Assembly: GCA_009739215.1 (NCBI GenBank)
Contig: VSJF01000002.1
Location: 2,418,001 to 2,482,000 of the forward strand
Direction of reading: 5' to 3'
DNA: 64,000 nucleotides
Origin: Floccularia luteovirens
Lineage: Eukaryota > Basidiomycota > Agaricomycetes > Agaricales > Squamanitaceae
Position numbers and translations under genes: made by a program. Of this stretch, positions 24,869 through 37,789 are shown piece after piece. Position 1 is the first letter of the stretch, and every line of letters starts with the position of its first letter. Below the pieces are notes generated by a model. The model was given only the letters and a program-made list of their open reading frames with translations, was not told where the DNA came from and made no database searches.

Positions 24869-27800
24869 TTAATCCCAGTCAATGGCTAATCCACCAGGTC
24901 CAGAGACAAGTCCAATGCCGCGGTCCGCTTCCCGCTTAATCCATTTCATTGCACGTTTATCTTCTTTTAGGTACGGTGCAAGTGTTTCTAAGCATCGTTG
25001 ATTGTGGTCCTGCGTTTATTTGGTGATTAATGAACAATATGTGCGAAAAAGGATAGAAAATACTAACCTTCAACCACTGCTTTTCTTCTTTTGTGAGCAT
25101 ATTTTCTTTGACCATCTTAGTCTGAATGGGCACACATGTCAAGCGTTCGAAACCAAGCCAGATGTCTCCGTTGAATTCACCACGAGTCTATATTGTTCCA
25201 TAAGCTTACAATAAAGGAAATGCAAATTGTCTGGGAACATACCTTTACCCGACGAACAATGAGGGCGGATTCAATGCGCATGCCCCATTTGCCCTCCAGA
25301 TCTAGATATCTAATTAGACCATTATTAAATACGAATTAAGAACATAACACTCACAAAAACCAGGTTCGTTAGTAATTACATGTCCAGGGACCAAAGGAAC
25401 ATTGCTTGAGAAACTCTGAGGACCCTCATGCACGGTCAAAAAGGCTCCGAAGCCATGTCCCGTTCCATGCTTGATGAAAAAAGAAAATATGAATAAGTTA
25501 GTATATGAATGTAGACAAATTACAATTAAGTGTACCATATAGTTTAAACCATCCTTCCACAAAGCTTTACGAGCTAGAACATCCAACTGGTGACCCGAGG
25601 TACCCTCAGGGAAAACTGCGCTGTCAATAGCAATCTAGAAGCTGTGTCAGCTGTGTTATCAAGTCATTTGTAATGATTTAACGTACATGGCCTTGCAACA
25701 CTCTTGTATAGGCGTCGCATTGCTCTGAACTCGGACGGCCAAAATGTACTGTCCTCGTGGTATCACAGGTTCCATCCCTGTACTGACCTCCAGAGTCACT
25801 GGTTAGAAAAATTGCATTAATATTTAATTTGTTAGTTAAAAATAAAATAAAATACTTTAGGTATGGTGTCTCCCTATCAATCATACGAGCAGTAGATTTT
25901 TTAGGGGAATAATGGGGTAAAGCCGCATGGGGTCCGCTGGCAGATATGTTCTCATAAGCAAGACCCATGAAATTCTTGCTTTTCCGCCGGAATTCTGTTA
26001 AACGCGAGGCCGCTTCGTATTCAGTAATGTCGTAACCTTCATTAAGTTTCGCTTCCAGCCAGGCCAGAAATTTAACCTGTCAAGCCGAATGAGCTTGCTT
26101 TTAAACAATTAGTAAGCGTAAATGAATCGTACATATGCAACACCATCCCTGATATAAGCTCTCTTGATTCCATCGAGCTCGACTTCGTTCTTGATGGACA
26201 TCATGTGCTCTACATGAGATGGAGCAATCGTATACCGGAAGTGTGTGAGCATTAAAGAAATCGCATATGACGTTTGAGGAGAAATTAATATCTATACATA
26301 TATCAGTAAAAGGAAATATATGATATAGAAATATAGTATACCTTTCCCTCACCCCAGCTTCGCTTACGCAAGAAAGCCCAAAGATCTGTATAATCCCTTC
26401 GTTCGATGCCAATGGATCTGAGATAATTTGCTACCTCATCCACGACTTTAGCAGAATCCAGGAATATTATCCCATGATCCAAAGCTACAAACAAGTAAGC
26501 CTGGAACATAGGATTATAGGGAATATCTGATCCACGAAGATTGAGCAGATATGCTATGTTGGTGGTATGATGGTTATTAAGTAAATATTGTTCCAGGCGA
26601 ATTTTGAGATAACATACCAATGCAAGGTAAAGAAGTCACAAGAGTCGCAACGTGCATCTGTGAAGGCGTAGGTTCCGCCTTGGAGTATGAGGGAACAGCT
26701 GCTGGTTGCTGCCTAATCCAGTCCCTCAATTTGGAAAGCTTGTAGTTAGCATCCTTGCCTTAAGAATATAAACAACTTATCAGTATATAATCGGATACAA
26801 TAGAGTAAACCGACCTGTAAATTCTATAGGCTGAATGTAGACTGGTTCCCTGGGCTTGGTTGGCTTTTCTTTCCATACCAAATCAACCAGATTTTGAGGC
26901 GGATAGACAAGCTTGGAATCATAAGCCGCCAGCTTAGTATTAAGGAGGGTAGCCTTTTCGTGAGATATCATTCTAGCATCAATTCCAATTCTAGCGCCTT
27001 TCACACGACCCTACAGTTCACCGGGTAAGGGTGTCAAGAAATGTAAAGGAAACCAATTAGACTCACAACGATCCATTCTATCCAATCTTTAGGCCCTTCG
27101 AAATCACCGGCCTTTACTAGGATCCAGTTGTTGTCCAATTGCTCTTGAGCTTGCAACCAATACCGGGAATCGGTTATGAGATAAGCAGATGACCGCGAGA
27201 TGATAGCTTGGCCAGCTGATCCAGCGAAGCTGTACAAAGATTAATATCCGGACAAAAGTAATTCGAAACATTCGTGCATACCCAGAAATGAATTCTCTCC
27301 GCTTATCACTTGCTGCAACGTACTCCGATTGATGAGCATCCTCACTCGGAATCACACTAACGGATTATAATGAGTTTAATTTCCGAATATTCAGTCTACG
27401 TCACCCACTAGTAATCCAAATTGTCTTTAACCATTAAAGATCGCAACTCCTCGATTCTATCTGATGTGTCGACTTTCTCCCGAATGGACTCCACATCATT
27501 GACCTTCCGTTCATAAGCAGAGCCGACCAACGTGCTGCTGGAGTCCTGTGGCAGAAGGGGAGGACGAGGTTTGGGAGCAGAGGACCCAGTACTGTTGGAT
27601 CGATGTGTGTCTTTAGTACGCCGAGAGCTTTGGGTTTTGTGTGTGTCCTGTGTCTTATACGTATCTTGTGTCCGTTGTGTCGATCGACTAGCTTGCGTTG
27701 ACTTGGAATCTCGTCTGATGGGGGGTTTATAGATCGGAAGATTCTGTTGGTATTCCGAATCATGAGACTCAGCCATGTCTTTCTCTATTTCTGCCTGCTT

Positions 27801-28169
27801 GTCTTTTTGCTTGCCAATACCCCATCCATAACCCCACCTGGACGATGCAGTCGATTTTTTGGTGCCGGTCATTGTATTTGATCGAATGAGTTTTGGCTTG
27901 CCCTTACTGTCTTTATTGAATTCTGGAAGTCCTTTTGGAACTTCGTCGTATTTTTCAGAGTCAGTGTGGAATGTTAAGTTGTCGGCTACGGTGGTCAAAG
28001 TCGATGTCGGAGAGTAAGATGGATGTTTAATTAGTTGGTCTTGTGGACGGGAATCCCGAGACCTGCTGGACCCTGTTGACCAAGAAAGACGACGCTTAGG
28101 CTTTGAGCCCATGAAAGGGAAGCAAAGAGGTGGAGGAGGTGGGGGGGGAGGTGGGGGTGGGGGAGCCAT
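24869..28169 (-). CDS. Xaa-Pro aminopeptidase (aminopeptidase P, M24B) with long disordered N-terminus
   Basis: It removes an N-terminal residue that precedes proline. The start at 28169 is the first ATG; the open frame continues upstream only from a TTG. The protein opens with M-A and 12 prolines, then a basic Ser/Arg/Thr-rich stretch of about 230 residues unlike the usual enzyme. The creatinase N-terminal domain starts at [20 protein letters not shown] and [15 protein letters not shown]. The pita-bread metallopeptidase domain has its metal ligands: [16 protein letters not shown] (two Asp), [17 protein letters not shown] (His), NEPGFY (Glu) and WGMRIES (Glu). It ends [15 protein letters not shown]...IDWD with TAA at 24869-24871. 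The gene has about ten introns. A second in-frame ATG at 28111 (MGSKPKRR) would omit the polyproline run. The enzyme call is firm; the role of the N-terminal extension is unknown. Confidence 0.9.
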
Positions 28170-30373
28170 GACGGTTGATGAGAAGAAGTAAGGAACTTGG
28201 GAGGAGGATGCAGGGATGGAGATGACCGCGCCGTATCTAACACGAGGCAAACGGAGGAGGACGAGGCGAAGTCAAGAACTTTTTTAATCAGCTGAGGTGA
28301 GCAACAGCAACACGTGCATCATTTAAATAGCTTGCCTTTTTGGGTTTGTATCACTGATATCTACTACTTGCTCTCCTAATATGTCGGACTCTCACAAGTC
28401 TCTACTTGACTAAGCTCTGTAGAGTATACCAGATAATACTCTCTTCAATGCTTTGAAAACTTAGTGGAAAGAAAAGGGTTGCCATTTCGGCATCACATGT
28501 CACTGCTAGCCCGAGTCAGGTCAGAATAACATTTTAGAACCTGTGTGAACTCCGGTAACAATTCCATCCAACCCTCTGCTAAGTGATTCGCACCGGAAAA
28601 TTTTGCCGTCCAAGAAGAACGGGATTGGCCGGTCATTAGATATCTTCTCGGCCGTCAAGGACCTTGGCTAGGCAAATGCGCCTGATTTGCACTTTTGAAA
28701 GGCTTCATATTTAATCTTGCACTGGGATATACATTGCTATTATGCAGCCTGCAAGCTGCAAGGCTGCAAGCAAGGGTGCCTCAGTTCCGCAGTTAGTGGA
28801 GATGTAGATCCATATGTAGCCGTGCAAGTTTTATCTTTTCTCCCATGACTCACAAGGGCGAACGGACCCCAAACGAGGTCGCAGCATGCAGCTAGGCTCA
28901 TCCCAAGAAAGAAAGGTTATCAAAGAACGATGGTGCATGCTAGTCTGTACCCTTCTCGAAGCTTCATTTGACCAAGATAGCTAGGAATTTCGAGAAACAC
29001 GACCTAGGACATTCACTTTGGTGCTGTCTTGGTCGGAAATAGAGACCACATATGAGGTGAGTACCCTCATATCTAGAACGCGGGCACGTACCGAACTCCT
29101 TTTATATCCCAGTCTAAAAAAGCGCGATAACAACGCAGAGAGGAGTTTTAGAGCAACTGCCCGCGGATATTACAGATATAAACAGGGCTGATGAAACGGA
29201 TAAGATAGCAACGTAAGTTCGCTTTAGTAGCTATGCAGGATGGATAGAAATTTTGAGTAATCTCCAGCACTCTGCCACACACCCCCTGGCTCAAGATGAG
29301 ACTTCAATGATAAAACAAACCCCCAGCGCATATAAACTCGCCATCTAGTTGTCCTCGCGAACTTGATTATAATCAAAATAAACAGATTACCTATGGATAA
29401 GATACGCATCCTGCTATATCTATACAGTTTGGATTAGTTCCAGGACTCATATCACTTGCAAGTGGGGGACATTGCACTTTCATGTGCGAGACGTTGCAAA
29501 GCTCTCAGCAAACTTAATGACGCTATTGACTGAGAAGAGGGTGAACGTTTGAAGGGGTATTTGCCGACATTAATTGCGTCTTCTTAACACTTTGACGTAG
29601 AAGATCACTGAGTGTGAGTGCCAAACCGGAAGGGAGTAGATATTAGTGTTGACCGCAACAAACGGATATTATTCTTTAAAACTCACCAATGAGGTTGCAC
29701 CCCGCTACACAAGCTCTAGCAACTCGTACCATGTATTTCTGCAGAGTGGCGCAATTGCTCGGAGCCAGCTCCCTTTGCCAACAGTAATTGTTTAATAATA
29801 AACGTGACCTGTTGCTACAGGTGTCGTATCTCGTGATGTGACACCTACATCAACGCTCTGATATTATTACTACAACAAAACATGACTTTACGAACCTTTT
29901 TTAAATTTGGTAGATATAAGTTATCGATAACTTACCCCACTACCATGCACAGGTGATATCTCGGATCTACATGTCTTGATCTTCGCAAATCTACAATCAA
30001 CTTTACGCAGCTGTCAGGGTACACTTATCACAATACTTCGTCTCTCATCCAAATGAGGGCTAACTGGCACCTTCTATATTGACATTCTTCGCCATTAACC
30101 CCGTCGGCTGGTTCGTTACACTTGCTTCTTGTGTATTAACAGCGAAGAGCCGGGTCTCTGAATAACGCAGTGTAAATACAAACCATCTGCTTTCCGGGCT
30201 TCTTGAGCCATCGAGGTTTTTCCGGTGAAACTTCCAGTCGGGCTTACACACATAATGCGATATCTAATAAGCGTCCTAGTTCTCGACTATGGAGTAACGA
30301 TATTCTGAAACACATATAAAATGGTTCCTCGAGAACTGTTGAAATATTATACTACTGTAACCTCTCTGACATT
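28170..30373. other. Intergenic, no gene recognised
   Basis: About 2.2 kb between the divergent peptidase and transporter genes. It should contain both promoters. Open frames are short. A small CTGCAAG repetition is at about 28750-28775. No repeats with terminal structure or RNA genes seen. Confidence 0.5.
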
Positions 30374-33351
30374 ATGGGTGGAGGTCCTGCTATCGTGACT
30401 CAATCCTCGGGTTATGCTCATCTTATTGATAATTCGCGGCCGTGGTGGAAGAATAGTAGTATGTATCTCCTATAAATATTTAGAGTCCCATTCATATTCA
30501 TTCTATGCAGGATTAATCGTTCTCAACTTGTGGATTGCACTTCTGTAGGTGCATACCCGAAACAAGTTTGTGAACATCCCTAATTCTCATATAGCCTCAT
30601 TACATCGTCAACCAATGGCTATGATGGTGCGTGACTTTACTACACAATAGTTGAATCATATTTCTAAACGCTGTGAACACAGGGAGCATGATGAGTGCGC
30701 ATTGAATATCCTGTGACAGATCAATTATTAACGAAGCGTCCAGACGGTCTGCAGTCTGTCGTGCAGTGGAACCGTGACTTTAACTTTCCTACTGGGGGAA
30801 AGGTATGATATATTGTGTATTCACACTTCGACCTATGTTATTCATTTTTCTGCTATCAGCTAGGCTTATTGAACGCTATACAAGTGAGCAACGAAATTCA
30901 AATATACAGTTCTCATTATCTCATCAATGTATCAGAATATTGGCTCCTTGGCAGCCTTCCCATTTGCACCATACATATCTGACGGCCTCGGGCGTCGCTC
31001 GTCCATACTTCTCGGTGCGACTTTAATGATTGCAGCAACAGCAATACAGACTGCATCCCGTAATGTTAGCATGTTTATCGGGGCCAGGTAGGATACTTTT
31101 AGCTGGCTTATGCGAATTCACTAGATCATTAATTCTTTAGGTTTCTCATTGGCTTCGGTCTCACTTTTGCTTCTTCTGCTGCCCCCCTTTTGGTGACCGA
31201 GATAGCTTTTCCATCCCAACGTGCACAGGCTACTTCCATGTATAATTCGCTCTGGTTCGTCTGCCCGTGATGCTTATTATTAAGTTTGTATGTGTACTCA
31301 CTAGATGTTCCTTGTTTAGGTACCTTGGTAGTATCATGTGGGTCTCTCTCTCATTCATGTCATCAAGTTCTGACCTTCTTATTGTAGAGCTGCATGGACT
31401 GTTAGTACATCTGATATTGCTAATGTTTATATTCTGACTTCCAACAGACGTTTGGCACATTCAATATCCCAAACAGCTGGTCATGGCGCATACCCTCCGC
31501 ATTGCAAGGCCTGCCTTCTGTTCTACAAATCTTTCTCATATGGTTTGTTCCTGAATCTCCACGTTGGCTTGTCAGTAAAGGAAGGTGTGTTTAACCTACT
31601 TCTGTTACGGGAATGCTGTTAAATTATACATCCTCAACTCAGGGAAGCGGAAGCACTAAAAACATTGGCCTATTACCATGCCAAAGGAAACGAGTAAGGA
31701 ACTTTTTATTCAGGGGAGGGGTAGGCTGTATCTGATATCACTGTGACTTTTCAAGACAGGACCCACTTGTCGAGTATGAATTCGAAGAGATCAAGGCTGC
31801 CATTGCTTTTGATCGTGAAGTCGCAGCCAATGTGGGATGGCTAAGCCTAGTCAAGACGGTAGGGAACAGGAAGCGTATGCGTATAATCATCGCATTAGCG
31901 TTTTTCTCGCAGTGGTCTGGAAACGGTCTCGTGTATGTTTAAGTTTCATTCACGGGTGATGAATTTACTTGCTCATAGTAATTTTAGATCCTATTGTGAG
32001 TATACGTAGTATGGTGGGATTGACAAAGACCTCTAAAGTAAATTCACAGACCTTAGCAAGGTTTTCATTGCTCTTGGAAGTATGTTATCTCGATTATATC
32101 AAACGAAACTTGGTAACAATTTCCTTATAGTCACGGACCCAAATACACAACTTCTAATTGTAAGTATCCTTTCGGACAGATGGGTTTTCATCAACATATT
32201 GGAATATAGAACGGCATCCTCAATATTTTCAACTTCTTTGTCGCTATCATCGCAGGTTTGCTTTGTGATAAAGTGGGTCGGCGTCGTCTGTTCCTGATAT
32301 CTACTGTTGGCAAGTGATGAAATGTATTTTTATTCCAAATATTGACACAAGTTACAGGCATGGTTGTGTTCTGGACTATCCAGACAATATGCTTCGCCAT
32401 TTACGCTCAGCACAACATCAAGGCTGCAGGAAATGCTGTCATTGTCATGATTTGTATGCTAATTCGTTCTATAACTGTTCTTCATCATATTCATCGCTGT
32501 TTTATGAAGTCTTGTTCTATGGGTTTTGTGAGTTATCCTACACTTGCGCAAATAAAAAGATTTAATGACCGCTTGTTTATAGATGATGTACGTTCCTGAA
32601 TCCTTTTTTGTCACTACCGAAACATTCTGAATGCGAGTAGATCGCCTTTACTCCCCTGATTGTGTCGTAAGTGACTGATTGGCTGCTCCGGTGCCTTGAA
32701 ACAACGATTCTTTGTTTTAGATACACTGTCGAAATCCTTCCGTACGCAGTGCGAGCAAAAGGATTTGTTGTTTTCAATTTCTCTGTATCACTTTCCATCA
32801 TTTTCAACCAGTAAGTTCAGATGGTTGTAGGTTAGCGCACAGATCTCACGCTGTCACAATCATGCAGATATGTAAATCCGATCGCCCTAGAAAAGTGAGC
32901 TGATCAACTCAACTTGATGATGAAATCTTGCTAACATATGACTGTCTGGCAAGACTTGGATGGAAGTACTACGTGAGTTCCTTTCTTAACTTTGTTTTAC
33001 AAAATGCTCTAATGTGCTCTCTTTACAGCTTGTCTATGTTTTCTGGCTAGCGTTCGAAACTGTTTTTGTATTCTTTTTCGTGGTGGAAACCAAGAATGTA
33101 CGCCACCCTTTTCATAAATAACGCGTGCTCCATATTGATCTGTATATTTGTATACAGCGCACCCTCGAAGAAACAGCAGCGTGAGTATCATGTGCTCTGT
33201 TTAGCGTCGATTGCTGGTGCTGATATATCCTAGTTTGTTTGATGGCGATGAGGTCGTCCATCAGATATCGGAAAAGGCTGCCGAGCAAGCTGGCGTTGCT
33301 CACATTGAGAGTGATGGAAGCCAAAGGTCCGTCCAGGATAAAGCAGAATGA
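30374..33351 (+). CDS. MFS sugar transporter (lactose permease/hexose transporter type)
   Basis: A membrane symporter of the Sugar_tr family, about 500 aa, split by a dozen or more short introns. The N-terminus is MGGGPAIVTQSSGYAHLIDN, then TM1 (LIVLNLWIALL). Family signatures are present in order: NGYDGSMM after TM1; DGLGRRSSILLG in the loop 2-3 (G-R-R); RFLIGFGLTFASSAAPLLVTE; PESPRWLVSKGR after TM6; QWSGNGLVSYY; CDKVGRRRLFLIST; and VETKNRTLEETAALFDGD at the end of TM12. The stop is TGA at 33349-33351. The short intracellular tail (EKAAEQAGVAHIESDGSQRS) is usual for the fungal lactose-permease-like subgroup. The substrate cannot be read from sequence. One splice (acceptor before ACGGTCTGCAG) was chosen because it restores SMMNGLQSVVQW. 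Confidence 0.88.
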
Positions 33352-33887
33352 GAGGGACGGGATCCTCCCTCCTTCGCTCCCCGGGGCGTGTGAAATTCGG
33401 ATGTAATGATAATAATGGCAATGCGGTATGGTTAGTAAGGTACAATGTACTTATAACATTGAGTTCAAGTGTATAACGAACTACGGAGTTTTCTCGTCAA
33501 GGTTTCGATAATCGATCAGGCCGGGTATTCTGCTGCTGTGAGTCGGCAACATTAGGTCTTTGTATACTTCATTCGAATAAAAGAGACCCCCGAATGTCCG
33601 TTTACCCCGCGTTATGTCCTTATGATATCTGCGAACAATCCACGGCCACACGGATTCATGGACAAAGCAGGTTAGATGGCTGTTTGCGAAGCACACCTTG
33701 AGAAAATTTACCCGTATTGATAAATGATACTACCTAGATCAGATGGAACTGTCAAGAGCGCACATGATGATGGCATATACTCTAAGCATAGCAGATTCAT
33801 TTTCATTTACCACTCGGATGCAAAGATAACCTCGCCTCGGCTGATATATGTCGAACGCGTTCCCACTAACCTCAACAACCTTTGCAG
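33352..33887. other. Intergenic, promoter of the downstream gene
   Basis: About 540 bp between two + strand genes. Nothing recognisable beyond short open frames. Confidence 0.5.
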
Positions 33888-36613
33888 ATGAGGTCGTCCG
33901 CTCGTTCCGTGTTGTTCTTACTGGTGATTGCAGCCTTGGTTACGGCGGCGCAAGTTTCGGTAGTGAGTTAGTTTCAACAGGAGTGTCATGACAGGTTGTT
34001 AACTTCTTACGCTGTTATGCTGTTGAATGGACTAGACTCATGACAAGGTGAATGTAACCAATGATCTGTCCCCGCTTCTTCCTAAACCAGTATGTCTCAG
34101 CTGAAAAAGAGCAAGGGAGCGTCGGCCTGTGAGGTGAAAGACGGATTGCTTGATTTATGTGCTGTTGCGACGAAACAAGGTAATGAAACTCAGTTTGGTT
34201 TCCTGGATTGGCCTCATAAGAAAGTCGATTTCAGGAATCGATAGGTGGCATTTGCGTAATGCAAGAGGCACTCCTGTCCCCTTACCCTCTACTTGTACAT
34301 GGTGTGTATCTCACCGTATTGTAGAAACTTACCTGACATGTAAGCCATCAAGTAATAATATTTTCTTTAATATTTGGAGCGCTTGCTCGTCACAATCTGG
34401 AAACCTCCCCTTTACCACACCTACGCAATGGTTAGATATATGCAGCTCTGTACCAATCAACGTAACGGCAAGTCTTCTGTGGATCAATAGCATGGATTCT
34501 TTGGATGTCCCTGCCTGGACGAAAGTTCCTGACCAAGAAAAAGGAAACGTCAACGTTGTTACCATCACCCCTAGTAAGCCCACTACTCTGTCAAAAGCAT
34601 GAGTGACATCCAAACCTTTATCACAGGGGAGGAGACAGGTGGTTGGACTACTTTTCAAAAAGTTCTGCCTGTAATCACTGCAATAGCTGCTGTATTGTTA
34701 CTAATAGTGGCTTACATTCTGGTACGCCAGTGGGGTTTTCTTGCTAGGATGAAGAAAGGTCTTAAAGGAGTCATCTCAAATCTCCGGAGGACTAACATCA
34801 GGCAAGTTAAACATACCGATCGCGATACGACCTGGGAATTAGACCAATCGCCTACTACTACGACGACAAGCAGTTTTGTTGTCATTGAATTACCCTCCCC
34901 ACAGGATTCAACACTTAATCCGGAGGGAGAGCAGTCACACTGGTCAAACTACTCTACACCCCCGATCGTAGGTCCTGGGCAGGGACCAGGAGTTTTACCG
35001 AAACTCACGATCCCGCAACTGCCACGGCCGCATAGCTCAGCACCAGAATGGCGTTTACCTGGTATGGCTACGATTAAAAACATACGGCAGTCAATTTCTA
35101 TACCTTGGAAGAAAACATTTGTAGTAACACCAGTCCCTCATTCAAAGCGATTCAGGATTGAAGATGTTGATAAAAATACCGATACTTCAACTCCGATATC
35201 GAGGCCGTCTACTTGGAGCCATAAGACTTCAACAGAGAACGGAATGCCGAATGCCCGCACATATGAGACAATTTATGAAGACGACGAAGATGACAGTGAT
35301 GATGGGACAGGTATAGGTCGAACTGAAAACGAACATGCTACCCTTATCTCAGATCATGAACGCGAATCAAATGAGGTATTTTTGATCTCGAGATCCGGAA
35401 GGGATTTCACTGTGGAGTCGAGCAGTACAGGCTCGCCTGGTTATCCTCGCGTCAATGTCTTGCCACCCACCCCTACTTCTTCGAGTGCTCGTTCGCATGG
35501 ATCGATGCTTTCTGTAAGTTTTATATTCAAATTGGGATTCGTCGAATTTTGCTCAACTAGTCATACAAGTCAATTCTTCGAGTGTTTCCCCCTGCTCCAA
35601 GTCAACCAGCCCCTTTACCCCCTTCGAAAAGAAAGTCGGAGCACAACTTCCCACCTATTGTCCATAACCCTGCCGGACCACATAGACCAGTCATTTCTGC
35701 ACGTGCGAAACAACCTTTGATTTCTAGAACCTCTGACCACCAGATGAACAACCAGGGTATAAGCGCCAAGATCGATGAAGTCCATTCCCCATCTAGAAGG
35801 CTACCACACAACAGTTCAGTAGAGACACTTCGTTCCCAGGTTGCATCCATACAACGCCAAGGGTCAGATCACGACAGTAATCCTGGTCATCTAGTCCTAC
35901 ACCAATACCACTCTAAATATCGAGAGCAAATCAAGGAGGAGCCGTATGTCGTGCTCCGAACTCGCACAGCATCGCCCACTTCTGTGTTGGATGCTCAGGT
36001 GCATACAAGAGGTAGGACTGACGCCAGCTCAACTACTGAGCGCAGCCAACACACGACATCAACAAGCACTCATGGGCGAAAGTTGTCCTCTGGAGAGTTA
36101 TCCCTCGATTACGCCAGCTCGGCTGGTGAACTCCCCTATCAATATTCGGCTCAACAGTCACAACCAACCCATAATCAATACCATACAGATTCATATTCGT
36201 ATCCACACACCCATATGCGACAACCCTCTGCTGACAGTCTCATCCCATTACGATACGGAAGCAATACATCCGAACACCATACGCGAAGATCGTCTTTTGA
36301 AAGCGTAACCCCGCCAAGTTATGTATCTGATGCGCAACCTTACTCTTATTTCAATTATCCGACAAATACCCAACTGCAAGCTGGCGAACATTTCAGGAGA
36401 CCGCTAGCAGAATCCGTGATACCTCGACGTACCGACCCGGTTATGTTGTTCCCAGGACCTGTGCGTGGTGCGGGGTATATGTCCGAAAGCCGCAGTAATA
36501 GTCCGGAGAATGATCCAGAGGGCCGATTTACTACGGCATTCGAGGCTTCAATGGATCAATTATACGGACCCATGCGAGAACCTCCTCCTGCTGCGTATCC
36601 TCTTCGTCGTTAA
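33888..36613 (+). CDS. Single-pass membrane protein with signal peptide and Cys-rich ectodomain, unknown function
   Basis: The start at 33888 gives a clear signal peptide (MRSSARSVLFLLVIAALVTA). A luminal part with scattered cysteines follows (ASACEVKDGLLDLCAVATKQ; FNIWSACSSQSGNLPFTTPT; QWLDICSSVPINVTA; VPAWTKVP). This pattern is of a kind widespread in agaricomycetes and without assigned function. One transmembrane helix follows (VITAIAAVLLLIVAYILV), then a long cytoplasmic tail of about 570 residues rich in Ser, Pro, Thr, His and Gln with an acidic patch (YEDDEDDSDDGTG). Downstream introns are good: one after VTITP before EETGGW, another at 35515-35570. The splicing between the signal-peptide exon and the ACEVKDG exon could not be settled, because several candidate junctions break frame. 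Receptor, cell-wall sensor or adhesion roles are all possible; none is shown. Confidence 0.7.
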
Positions 36614-36920
36614 TGAGTGATGAAATTCTATATCTGTAAGTGGCTACACTGGACTATGTCATATACTGTTGTGTTACTGTTTATTTTTTCCCTCTATCAG
36701 TCAGAAGATGTATTCTGCACTACGATGTTTTTAGTATCTAGTCAACTGTACTGATGACTCAATAATACACTCACATGAGCTGCAAATTTTATTGTTCCAG
36801 CACAAATGGCGGTTTAACGACAACGTTTGTCTGGTTTTATGTGACCGGGTTGTCACAGTATATATTTGATGCACAAAGTTATGTTTTCAATTTTTTATGA
36901 ATGATCAAAAGCTTCACTTA
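36614..36920. other. 3' flank between host gene and transposon
   Basis: About 300 bp of AT-rich DNA after the membrane-protein stop and before the left end of the mariner-like element. No gene seen. Confidence 0.5.
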
Positions 36921-36922
36921 TA

Positions 36923-37278
36923 GCTGATTTCAATAGAGTATGCCAAAGTGCCATTTTAGGAAAACACAATAAATTTGCGTGCGAGGTCACAAAAATATTC
37001 CTCCAGCAGTTTTGTCTCATATCTCAATGAATATACATCCGTTCACGTAGATTTTTGTACATTCGGAATCTACAGACTAGTCTACAGGTGCCCAAAACAA
37101 AAAATGTGTGATTTGACTGTCTATAAAAATTTTGGTCAGTATTCCGAAAAAATGAGCGTTTTCTCTTGTATCTCGACGTCAAATGACTCTGTGGGAGATG
37201 TAAGAGCTCGGATGTACTCCCCAGGATATCCTCCAGGTGTTGCAAAAGGAATCAGAGCAAACGGTCCAGTGGGAGACC
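36923..37278. repeat. Left terminal inverted repeat of mariner-like element
   Basis: 356 bp, inverted copy of 44124-44479, with only a few mismatches by eye (for example a 1-bp difference in the run near 36990). It reads open over about 100 codons, but the same is true in the other arm, so the frame is probably incidental. Confidence 0.88.
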
Positions 37279-37315
37279 CGCAACGATCATATTTTGTAAA
37301 AACAGAATCTACCGG

Positions 37316-37789
37316 ATGTCTCCACAGCAAGCCTTGATTCCTGCCATGGTCAACCATCGCAAGAAACAGCAAGCAGTGACCAAGAAGACTAAACACGTTG
37401 GCCAGAAGCTCCCAAAGGCCCCAAAGTCCACCACAGGTCATGTCCCGCGACGCAAAAAAGCTGAAACACCTGAGGAAGAGGAGCCCAATGAAGTGGCCCC
37501 TGCGCCAAGGTTCCAACGCAAACTGAAGCTCAAGGGACCAAAAGAACCATCCCCTCCAACAGAATCCGAAAACTCCATCCGGAGTGAAATCACACCTGCA
37601 CCTTCACTCTCAGATGAATATGTCAAGGCTGTAAGAGCTGCTGTTGGTGTTGCAAAAAAAGACTGTAGCCATATACGAAAAGCTGAACTAAAACGACTTC
37701 GAGAACCAAAACGGGTTCGTCATTACCTTCAATTCAAACTGTTTTCATGTTCTTCGAAATACCCATACTTAATTTCATTATCAATATAA
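37316..37789 (+). CDS. Small basic ORF inside the mariner-like element, unknown
   Basis: 157 codons from an ATG, convergent with the transposase, whose stop lies 5 bp away. The protein is rich in Lys, Pro and Glu (NHRKKQQAVTKKTKHVGQKL; RRKKAETPEEEEPNEVAP) with a more ordered end (LSDEYVKAVRAAVGVAKKDC). It is not a family I recognise. It may be an accessory protein of the element, a captured fragment, or the 5' part of an old gene cut by insertion. An open frame of this length with a start codon just inside the TIR is suggestive but not proof of coding. Confidence 0.4.
   Translation: MSPQQALIPAMVNHRKKQQAVTKKTKHVGQKLPKAPKSTTGHVPRRKKAETPEEEEPNEVAPAPRFQRKLKLKGPKEPSPPTESENSIRSEITPAPSLSDEYVKAVRAAVGVAKKDCSHIRKAELKRLREPKRVRHYLQFKLFSCSSKYPYLISLSI

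Noticed and set aside
28170..28250. N-terminal extension of the aminopeptidase
   Set aside because: It would begin with TTG; the first ATG is at 28169.
36975..37337. 120-codon ORF in the left TIR as a gene
   Set aside because: A near-identical frame exists in the right TIR (44113-44427), as expected for an inverted repeat; no start context or family motif supports coding.
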